Source of the DNA: Humulus lupulus
Taxonomy: Eukaryota; Streptophyta; Magnoliopsida; Rosales; Cannabaceae
Length of the DNA: 64,000 nt
NCBI RefSeq assembly: GCF_963169125.1
Contig: NC_084793.1
Location: 213,430,652-213,494,651, forward strand
Direction: 5' to 3'
Shown here: in pieces, positions 55,316 through 64,000 of the stretch
Numbering within the stretch: the first letter of the stretch is position 1
How the letters are laid out: each line of letters opens with the position of its first letter
The notes under the pieces: generated by a model
The model's database searches: none
The model's input: only the letters and a program-made list of their open reading frames with translations
Told to the model about the DNA's origin: nothing
Translations under genes and position numbers: made by a program

Positions 55316-57213
55316 CCCTAGAGGATGCTGCTGCCGGCATTACTGTAGAGTCCAAGAACTTTACTTAACTAGTTAGATAGTAGTATAATAGTAATAGTAG
55401 TAGTATTTTTATGACTGTGGACTTTTGTTCAGACCGGGATTTATTTGGACACTCATAGTAACACTTGTAGATTTTCTAAGTTTAACCTATAGTTTAAGAA
55501 TATTAAGTTTAACCTAAGGTCTGATTAATATGACTGATATTGGTGGTGATAAATATTATATTATAAGGTTTAGATAGACCCAATAAGAAAGTAACACTTG
55601 TAATGTGTATGTTTAATGATAATTAAGTAGTTTTTAGGAATAAGTTTATTAAGAGTAATATTTGAATATCCTAGGGTCTATCAGCAGCTTTGAAAACGTT
55701 AGGGGACTTAGTCAAGGCTGTTTACTCAATTCAAATTAAGTTAAAATTGTGTAATTTCATGTTTAAATATTCAGCGTATGCCGATATATCGCAGCTATAG
55801 GGGGCGATATATCGCAGTACGGGGATACAAAAAATACGAAACTTCGCACAATTGCCTCGGGCATGCTGGCCCAGGCGATATATCGCCTACAGGGGCAATA
55901 TATCGCCTCCTTCAGTGCATTTTGAAAGTTTTTGAAAATGTTCTCAATTCAAATCTTTAACCTCTTGATAAGTCCAACATCTTTCTGAACGAGTCTTCAG
56001 CCTCTGCTGAACGATAATTCAAATATTTTTCACTTAAAAAGCCATTATTTTTATTCAAGTTAAATGAAGATCTTTTCATTCATAAACTCTATAAATAGTA
56101 CCTAGTACCCAGCCATTTATTCATTCATCAAACTAAGTTCAGAGGCTGCAAGTTGCTAGATTATTGTGAGAGTGTAAACACTTGGGTTAGGGATTATAAG
56201 CTTGATCATTATAATCTTACCAAACACTTGGGAAGTAAGGTTTATAGCACATTTCGGTTCAAGGTTTAGATTGGTCATAGAAGCATTCAAGGTATTCCAA
56301 ACTCTAGCTCATTTGGTATTATTTCCCTTTAAGTTCTTGTAGTTTTCTATTCAGCACCCTAACTTTATTCTTTATTCTTGGATAGGAAATCTAAGATCTT
56401 GAACATAAGGTTTTTGGTAAGTATATTCTTAATGGTATAGTTCTTCCATTCTTTTCATCTCATTCTCTTTTGTATACTCACCCTTCCATTTAGGTTTTTA
56501 GGAGTGTTCCAAAGTCCCAAAACTGTTCTCATATCCCGGTATTTTTGGTAAGGAAAATATGATAGGATTTATGTGTTATATGATTTATATGTTATGATAA
56601 ATGTTATCTTATGATTATGTGTTATGTAATATGCTATAATATGTATAATTGTAGACTTGGGCATATGACCCGTACAACTAACAAGCCCCAATAAATTATG
56701 GGCATATGACTTGCTTAGCTAGCAAGCCCCACTAATCTAATGGGCATATGACTTGTTTAGTTTATGAGACCCCAAGTAATAATGGCCATTATAGTATGTA
56801 TGTGACATATGTGTTATGATATGTTTTAGGTTACATTATGAAATTTATGTATATGGTTTATGTGTTAGATTTTCCTTGCTGGGCATTAGGCTCACTCATT
56901 TTATGTTTATATGTGCAGGAAAATAGCTTTGATGGCGGGAAAGGTTCTTGGTAGTTTGGGCATGTGTATTGAGGCGGAATGGAATCGAAGGGCCGAGAGT
57001 TCGATTCGAGGATGAAGTTTCTTTACTTATGGTTTTATGTGTATTTTTCCGCACTTTATTATGTAATCCCTTTTAATTACAATTATGTTATGTTTTGATT
57101 TTAAAACAATGGGATCCCATATCCTACTATAAATTTTATGTAAGTTTAACATTTATTTTTACAAGTTTTTAATAAAGTTATGATCATTTCACTTGTAAGT
57201 TTTATTAAGGATT
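55316..57213 (+). repeat. LTR fragment L in opposite orientation
   Basis: Reads like the LTRs F and K on the plus strand: TATAAATA at 56090-56097, the module ccttgctgggcattaggctc near 56875, and an AT-rich tail (gtttttaataaagttatgatc). A cluster of ggcgatatatcgcc palindromes lies at 55775-55915. Three similar segments with gggcatatgac and aagcccca occur at 56660-56775. Ends abut LTR J and the truncated integrase; no TG/CA ends identified. Confidence 0.6.
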
Positions 57214-57901
57214 AGTGTCTATGGATAGTTTTCGTTAATGGTCCAAAGTCTAGGACACACGCTCTTAGCATATCTTCAAGAGTCTGTATAGTCCTTTCTG
57301 TTTGACCATCTGTTTGTGGGTGGAAAACTGTACTAAATTTCAATCTTGTCCCCATAGCCTTGTGCAAGCTTTGCCAGAACTTTGAAGTAAATTTTGAGTC
57401 TCTATCTGACACTATGGAAATTGGAACTCCATGCAATCGTACTATCTCTTGCACATAAGCTTCCGCTAACTGGTCCCCTGTGTACGTCACCTTTACCAGA
57501 AGGAAATGAGCAGACTTTGTTAATCGATCGATGATGACCCATATCGAATCATATCCTTTGCTTGATCGTGGAAGTCCAATGACGAAGTCCATTGCAATCT
57601 GCTCCCATTTCCATTCTGGTATTTCCAAGGGCTGCAATTCTCCTCCAGGTCGTTGATGTTCTGTCTTAATCCTTGGGCAAGTAAGGCATCGAGCTACATA
57701 TTGGGCTACATCTTTCTTCATGCCAAGCCACCAAAAGTGTTCCTTCAAACTTCTGTACATCTTTGTTGAGCCTGGGTGTACCGTGTATGGCGTGTTATGA
57801 GCTTCATTCATAATCTTATTCTTAATGTCCTCTCTTGCAGGTACGCAAATTCTTCCATTAAATTTTAATATTCCTGATTCAGCAACATTAAAATTCTTCA
57901 C
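57214..57901 (-). pseudogene. Integrase of element J, C-terminus missing
   Basis: Open for 229 codons: zinc finger ([28 protein letters not shown]), catalytic core ([48 protein letters not shown], giving D-D-E). After CVLDFG the expected remainder and any chromodomain are absent and the sequence runs into LTR-like DNA. A stop codon separates it from RNase H. Confidence 0.88.
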
Positions 57902-57916
57902 TTTTTCTTCTTTGAC

Positions 57917-58605
57917 TTATGCTTTGACCTCGGTTAGGTGAGGATCTAATTCTTGACCTTCTTTTATTTCCTCCAGGAGATTCGACTGTAACGCCTGATT
58001 GGACAATCCTCCGATTACTACTTCTATGCCCGATCTTACTACTTCCTCTTGTAGCGGTTTGGACAAGGCTTGAAGGAACATCAAGCTTGTCGACGTCTTT
58101 CTACTTAATGCATCTGCTACTTTGTTAGCTTTACCAAGGTGGTATAAAATTTCACAGTCGTAGTCTTTGACTAATTCTAACCACCTTCTTTGTCTCATAT
58201 TATGTTCCTTCTGGGTAAAGAAGTACTTCAAACTCTTGTGATCAGTAAAAATTTTACATCTTACTCCGTAGAGATAATGTCTCCAAATTTTCAAGGCAAA
58301 AACTACCGCAGCTAACTCTAGATCATGTGTGGGGTAGTTCTTCTCGTAATCCTTTAATTGTCTAGAGGTGTAAGCTACTACTCTCCCTTCTTGCATCAAC
58401 ACCGCTCCTAATCCCATCTTTGAAGCGTCACAGAAAATTTCAAACTCGTCTGTACTATTCGGGATGGTGAGGACTGGAGCATTAGTTAGTCGATTCTTTA
58501 ATTCCATAAAGCTCTCCTCACAAGCTTCCGTCCATATGAATCGACTATTCATTCTAGTGAGCGCCGTAAGTGGGGTTGCAATTTTGGTAAACCCTTTTAT
58601 GAATC
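57917..58605 (-). pseudogene. RNase H of element J
   Basis: [60 protein letters not shown] and [20 protein letters not shown] are the usual Gypsy RNase H motifs. 211 codons are open and end in the linker before the integrase. It is separated from RT by a stop near 58605. Confidence 0.87.
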
Positions 58606-58606
58606 G

Positions 58607-59489
58607 TCAATAATATCCAGCTAAGCCCAGAAAACTTCTTACTTCAGTTGCATTCCTTGGTTGGGACCATTCTTTTACTGCTTCTACCTTAGCTGGATCC
58701 ACCAAAATCCCACTTTTTGACACAACATGTCCCAAAAAGTTAATTTTATCGAGCCAAAATTCACACTTCTTGAATTTGGCATACAATTGTTCCTTTTTGA
58801 GAGTTTCCAACGTACATCTTAGAGGTTCCTCATGTTCTTTTTCTGACTTTGAGTATATAAGGATATCATCGATAAAAACAACGACAAATTTATCCAGGAA
58901 ATCCTTAAATACTCTATTCATGAGTTCCATGAAAGCTGCATGAGCATTAGTTAGTCCAAATGGCATCACTAGGAATTCGTAATGTCCATAACAAGTTCGA
59001 AACGCCATTTTAGGAATATCTTGTTCCTTCATCTTGAGTTTGTGGTATCCCGAACGAAGGTCTATCTTTGAAAATATTGTCCTAGGTAGCGGGTACTTAT
59101 TTTTAATTGTCACTTTGTTGAGCTCCCTGTAATCAATGCACATTCTCATTGTGCCATCCTTCTACTTCACGAATAGTATTGGGGCTCCCCACGGTGAATG
59201 ACTGGGTCTTATAAATTTATTTTCCAAAAGTTCCTCCAATTGAGTTTTTAGTTCCTTCAGTTTGGCAGGTGCCATGCGGTAAGGGGCCTTTGAAATCGGA
59301 GTTGTACCAAGTAACAACTCGATCTTCTGGAAATACTTCCATAAATTCGCGTACAATATGAATGTCTTCAGGTCTCGCAAGCTTCTCTTTCGAGACATCA
59401 CAAATCGTCGCTAGATATCCGGTGCATCCGTTTGCTAATAATTTCCTTGCCTTTGCTGCAGAAATCATTGGTGAAGGGGTTCGTTTCAC
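58607..59489 (-). pseudogene. Reverse transcriptase of element J
   Basis: RT in three pieces: [20 protein letters not shown] (59162-59401), [52 protein letters not shown] and [15 protein letters not shown] (active site FIDD) and [13 protein letters not shown] short in-frame deletion removes the residues normally found between PLPR and [11 protein letters not shown]. Stop codons and a frameshift lie near 59150-59220. Confidence 0.85.
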
Positions 59490-59537
59490 TTTCCTTTGAA
59501 AATGAACTTCGTCTTCTCCTACCAGTGCAAAAATGAC

Positions 59538-59997
59538 TTATTTCTTACTACAGTCGATTCTAGCGTTATACGTTGTTAGGAAATCCATTCCTAAAATGAC
59601 GTCATAGTCCTTCATGTCGATAATGATCAGGTTAACATATAGTTCCCTGTCATTGATTGTAATTGGTATAGTCTTATACCAATGAGTTGAGTATAGCACT
59701 TCCCCGGAGGGCAGTGCTATACTATAAATTGTATCCATCTCAACAAGTAATCCAGTCAGTCTACCAACTAAGTGCACTGATGCGAATGAGTGTGTAGCTC
59801 TAGAATAAACTAATACTGATGCAGGGATGTTATTGAAAAGGAGCTGACCTGAGATTACTGTGGATGGACTTGCTTCTGCTTCTTCCTGAGTCAAGGCAAA
59901 GACTCTGCCATTTGTTTTATTTTCTTCTCCTCCTTTATACTGTTCATTATGGTTGGAACATTCCCTTGCAAAGTGTCCCGGCTTCCCACATATGTAG
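59538..59997 (-). pseudogene. Protease and start of zinc-knuckle region of element J
   Basis: 118 open codons: QEEAEASPSTVISGQLLFNN, VLVYSRATHSFASVHLVGRL, DYDVILGMDFLTTYNARIDC. The catalytic D-S-G is changed to Y-S-R, so it is inactive. From 59895 to 59997 the frame leads to a zinc-knuckle-like HFARECSNH-type segment (shown as cysteine-rich residues in gttggaacattcccttgcaa), cut by solo LTR K. Confidence 0.82.
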
Positions 59998-62412
59998 TGT
60001 AACGACCCAAATTCGCTAATAAGGCTAAAGGACCTTGATTAGTGTGCCTGGAGGGCATAATGGGAATTAAGTGTGATTTTAATGAGTAAAATGCATGATT
60101 ATGAATTAAAGCATGTGATATGACTATTTGAATATTTGAGATGCATGACTATGTGTATTAGTATGCATGTAGGCCCTGATTAGGTTTGAAGGGCATAATC
60201 GTAATTTTGACCATTATGGGCATAACTGTATTGATATATGTGATAATTGTCGAGACCACATTATTATGTGGATATATCTGTGATATGTGACTCGAGACGA
60301 TCCTAGTGAGCAAAGTAGTGAAAAAGTCATGGCAGGGATTTATACCCGGCTCGGGGTGAGCCTAGGGGGAATAAATGGGAATTTAGTGAGTATATTGGAG
60401 TCTATTTTGACATCGAGGAATATTATTGGTGATTAATTAGGTACTGGGAAGCAAACGGGGAAATATTAGCGACACTCGAGGAATTAGCGGGAATTGGGTA
60501 ATATGACTAGAATGCCCTTAAGTGGATTAAAGGGTTAGAAATAAAGGAGAGGGCATTAAGGTCATTTGGCTTGCAAGGGATAGATATGCTAAGGTTTTAT
60601 GTTAGTGGAAGTTGTAGAAAGTAATAAGAGTCTGAAAAGAAAAGAAGGAAAAAGGAAGAAAAAGGAAAGGGAGAAAACAGAGAGTTTCCTAAGGTCGGTT
60701 TATGCTTTCTTCATCAGTTTCATGAGTATTTTTTAGGCAAAGCTCAGGGAGGAGCTAAGTTAGGCTGAGCATCAAGAATCCTAAGCTAGGCTTGGAGAAT
60801 TGGCAGAGGTTTAGAAAGAACACCCCAACACTTGAGGTAAGGTTTTGTAGTTTCTTCAGTTTCTAGTTTTGGTTTTTGAGCTATGGTGTGTAAGCTGGGT
60901 TTGATGGGAACTTTAGGGAATTCAGGGCAAAGGTTGAGGAAGAGCAAGCTAAGGAGTTGTAGAGGTTGTATTGAAATCGAAATCCCATTAAAGGTATGAA
61001 TTCTAAGCTTCTAACTCTGATGTTTTGACTGGTTTCTGCTGAGTTTCTGAGCTTTGGGATAGCTATGGTGAATTTTGAGATTAGGGATGCATGTGGTTGG
61101 GTTTTGAGTATTTGGGGTGCTTGGGATGAGTGGATTATGTTCATAAGGTTATTTTTGAGTTTGGTGAAGGTTTGGAGAAGTTTTGGTTGAGTTTGGTTTG
61201 AGGAAATCGCAGGAGGGAAAAATTGGAGATTGCTTGTCTGTGACTAGCGCTACAGCGCTAGCCTTTGGGCGCTGTAGCGCTAGGCCAAGCTTCCTGGGGG
61301 ATTTTGCTTCTGTTTGTAGCGCTGTAGTGCCCTCCTAAGAGCGCTGTAGCGCTGCCCTGTTTTCAGAAGGGGATTTTTTGGTTGTTTGCAAGGGTTTTTG
61401 ACCAAGGGTTTGGGGTTTGATTCCACCACCTTGTTTGGTGGAACTAGGACTTCCCGGGGGCTCGGCATTGGCCCCGAGGCTAGGTTTTGGACTTGAGGAT
61501 TGATGATGACTTTGGCCTATGGTTGTGTTTAGGTGAGCGCTAAGGCTCGAGGGGGATCGTGCTCAAGGAGTCGAGTAATCAAAGCTAGCGAATTGAAAGG
61601 TAAGAAAACTGCACACGACTATATGCTTGTGATGGGACTAAGTGCTCCCGATATTTGTATTATGTCAATGATGGTATCATGCCATGGGACATGTGATAGC
61701 GGCCTAAGAGTGTCGTACACAATATTTGCGCACAGGGCGCGGCTTGGCCACTGGTAACCGAGGACAGCTTTATATTCACTAAGCTCGGTTTAAGCGGGCC
61801 GGAGTCAGTGAGATAACGGAGGGAGCGGCCTGAGGGCGCTAGCCCTAGTTATCATTTGTGAACTGTTATATGATATGAGTTAATATGTTAGTATGTTGAA
61901 TACTTGATTATACTGTATGATTATATGGTTGAGAATATGTGATGCGATATGAGATATTGATTTGTCTATTGATTGCTTATGCTCTGTTGTTGTGTTTTCT
62001 TGTCGGGCCTTGCCTCATGGGTGCTACGTGGTGCAGATAAAGGCAAAGGCAAGCTGGACCAATCCTGAGATGGAGAGCTGCTGGGTTGAATGTACATAGC
62101 CAGCTGTTCGATCGCCACGGTCGAGGAGTGGATCAGGACAGGGATTGCCTAACTGTCTGTTTTGCCTTAATATGGCTTGTTATTGTATCTAAACCTTATG
62201 ACTTTTGTAAACGGTCTTCAAACTTGCTATTTTTGGGATCCCGTGTATACAGGAAATATTTCTTTATGAAAATGTGGCTTTTGAGACCAAAACATTTTAA
62301 CCCTAGTTCCTTTATAGTTTCAATAACACGTTTTAAATTAAATGACTTGATTAGCAAGTCTAGCACTTTATAAACACACAGTGTAACGGTCTTGGCTATC
62401 CAGGGCATTACA
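59998..62412 (+). repeat. Solo LTR K
   Basis: 2415 bp, tgtaacgacc...gggcattaca, flanked by exact tgtag duplications (59993-59997 and 62413-62417). No internal region, so it formed by recombination between the two LTRs of a Gypsy element. Related to F. Contains agcgctacagcgct-type palindromes at 61245-61360 and the module cgggccttgcctcatgggtg near 62006. Its insertion splits the zinc-knuckle part of J gag. Confidence 0.93.
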
Positions 62413-63460
62413 TGTAGCAAGTGTTAGTCCCAACCTGACATTCGCCAGGATGATATCTATTACATTTTGGGCATTGAGGAAATCCTGGCTTTTCTTGGGA
62501 CTGCTCATTTCCTCTCTTGTTGTTGTTGTTGTTGAAACTCCACTAGTTAGGTCGCTTCTTGTCACTATTTTTCTGACTTGGACCACCTTTCATGAAATGG
62601 TTATTTTGCCAATTTCGGAAGTTCCTTGCGCCCTGTCTTCTGAATTCAGCTTCTTTCTCCCGTTCTTGCATCAGTATTGCCCTTTCGATCTTCAAGGCTT
62701 TGTCAGCAACTTTGGAAAAAGAAGCTCCCTCAAAGTCTGCTACTTCGAGGTCTTTACGAATGTCTGGATGAATAGCATTTTTGAAATGCTTGATTTTTAA
62801 TTCATCCGTACAAACCATGTGGGGGGCATATCTTGAGAGTTCATTAAATTATCGAATAAACTCTTCCATTAGCATCCTTTTTTGCCTTAGGTATGTGAAT
62901 TCTCTTACTTTTTCATCTTTTAAGGCAGTTGTAAGGTATCTCTCTTCCAATAAGTTTCGAAATTTTTCCCAGGTCATTGTGTCTTCTCCATGGATGGCCG
63001 CCATAGTATCCCACCAATAGCTAGCATCCTCCCTCAACAAGTATATTGCTAGCCGCACTTTGTCTACTTGTGGGACTCGAGCTAGATCAAAAAGTCTTTC
63101 CATCGTGCGAATCCAATTCTCTGTTACTTTCGAATCAATGCTTCCATAGAATTCTGGGGGGTGGAATTTCATAAAGGTCTCCGGAGAGTAATTGGCCGTT
63201 GCATTCCTGACTTCTATTGGAGGAGTCAGAGGTGGTGTGTGTTGCTGTGCTCCATTTGTTGGTGGGTGGTCTGCGCTATCTTGTGGTGATTCTTCATTAC
63301 CCTGTGATCGTCCTTCATTTCTTTGTTGCCTTATGAATTGTGCTAGTAAATCTTCTAACCGTTGGTTTTTCTCCCTTTCTTCTTGAAATTTCCGCATTAG
63401 CTCAGCAACATTTGGAGTAGTTTGCTCTGCAGTAGGCTCTCCAGCTGCATGCCCTTCCAT
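62413..63460 (-). pseudogene. Gag of element J
   Basis: ATG at 63460 (MEGHAAGEPTAEQTTPNVAE). Coiled coil (MRKFQEEREKNQRLEDLLAQ), Gag core (FMKFHPPEFYGSIDSKVTEN, YLLREDASYWWDTMA, EKFRNLLEERYL). TAA at 62846-62848 interrupts after EEFIR; the frame continues with FNELSRYAPHMV and LKIKHFKNAIHPDIRKDL. A second stop near 62543 is followed by Asn-rich sequence and CPKCNRYHPGEC, the first zinc-knuckle half, just before LTR K. Confidence 0.87.
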
Positions 63461-63703
63461 TCTTCAACTCTAAAAGGTCATGAGTTGGGATGATTACCAT
63501 GAATAAAAATTTCTTGAAAGTAAATGACCATATCACTTATTTACACGTCAAGTTGCGTTAGATATAACTTTGCTAAGGGATTCAAAATTTAACGCTAATA
63601 TATATATATATATTTATAAGGACTTACTTGATGAGTACCACGCTTACCATCATGCTTGTACATATGGGATTGTCTTCAAAACCAATCCGCTCTAATACCA
63701 CTC
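63461..63703 (-). other. Leader and primer binding site of element J
   Basis: AT-rich leader with a TA microsatellite (63599-63612). Minus-strand tggtattagagcggattgg (plus 63682-63700), near the LTR, is the primer site of methionine-tRNA type. Confidence 0.7.
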
Positions 63704-64000
63704 TGATATGACCTCCTTTCTTTTCATACATATATAGTGTAAAAACAAATTTTAACCTGAATACGACAATACTGAAATTCTGAATTTACAAAAACTTTAT
63801 TAAACAATACATAAACTAATGTTCATAACTTGAAACCATACAATATCCACAACTAAATAAAAACTTTATCTTACATACAAATCTTAATATTTTTATAAAT
63901 AATTTCCGTGGCGTTACTACACCTTAATGTAGAATTAGAAATGTATCCAATTGATAAATTGAAAAGCTTTATATAAATTATAAAGTTCACAAAATACTTT
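63704..64000 (-). repeat. 5' LTR of element J (start only)
   Basis: tgatatgacctcc onward, aligned with 54751-55047. Its first six bases differ from the other LTR (tgatat versus tgtaac). It continues outside the window. Confidence 0.85.

Larger units (their letters stand above)
54751..64000 (-). mobile_element. Gypsy element J (chromovirus-like), runs off the window
   Basis: The sequence from 54751 recurs at 63704-64000 with roughly 3 percent differences, marking the two LTRs. Minus-strand gag, protease, RT, RNase H and integrase remnants lie between, in Gypsy order. The integrase C-terminus is missing and a plus-oriented LTR fragment (L) lies where it should be. Solo LTR K splits gag. The primer site TGGTATTAGAGCGG (minus strand of 63687-63700) adjoins the right LTR. 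Confidence 0.82.

Noticed and set aside
62846..62848. Shared CGA-TAA context of the stops in A and in J gag
   Set aside because: Two occurrences of a four- to six-base context in 64 kb are expected by chance.

Overview
The window is repeat-rich nuclear DNA from a flowering plant. The evidence is the content: plant-type LTR retrotransposons of both superfamilies, an intron-bearing plant-specific Transposase_28-like gene, AT-rich spacers and a hAT-like miniature element. I found no convincing host gene, rRNA, tRNA or CRISPR in 64 kb. The species cannot be fixed from the sequence; the layout resembles a pericentromeric or intergenic retrotransposon nest.

Left part (1-4558). The window opens in the antisense-gene leader and 3' LTR of a plus-oriented Tat-type Gypsy element (M), followed by about 3 kb of AT-rich DNA without a recognisable gene.

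Main nest (4520-34845). An AT-rich foldback element was hit by a Copia element (C, minus strand, 4559-33769, 5-bp target duplication ttatt). Two Tat-lineage Gypsy elements, also on the minus strand, sit inside C. B (5855-16572) is old, decayed and lacks a target duplication. A (20566-33224) is very young: its 778-bp LTRs differ at two positions and it has target duplication agact. A carries a gag-pol of Tat type with an extra archaeal-type RNase H, broken by a single in-frame stop just after the YVDD motif. On the opposite strand A carries a separate transcription unit with its own TATA box, a 5'UTR intron and four coding exons that join into an unbroken 797-codon reading frame. Between the 3' ends of the two convergent units lie six copies of a 122-bp tandem repeat. 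B has the decayed counterpart of the antisense gene with matching intron positions, and a third copy lies at 41.1-49.2 kb.

Middle (35.4-49.8 kb). A Tat-type 5' LTR with gag remnant (D, plus) carries a hAT-like MITE. It meets an oppositely oriented gag remnant (E, minus) across a solo LTR (F). A third antisense-gene fragment (H) follows, split by a nearly full-length but inactivated Copia element (G, 41345-48257).

Right part (50.2-64 kb). After an inverted-repeat element comes a truncated chromovirus-like Gypsy gag-protease (I, minus) with its 5' LTR. That LTR is interrupted by another Gypsy element (J, minus, running off the window), which carries a solo LTR (K, target duplication tgtag) inside its gag and a plus-oriented LTR fragment (L) near its truncated integrase. 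Several of these LTRs, from both superfamilies, carry clusters of GC-rich short palindromes.

The sense genes encode Gag, protease, reverse transcriptase, RNase H and integrase for a copy-and-paste cycle, but every pol in the window is broken. The one long intact reading frame is A's antisense spliced gene.
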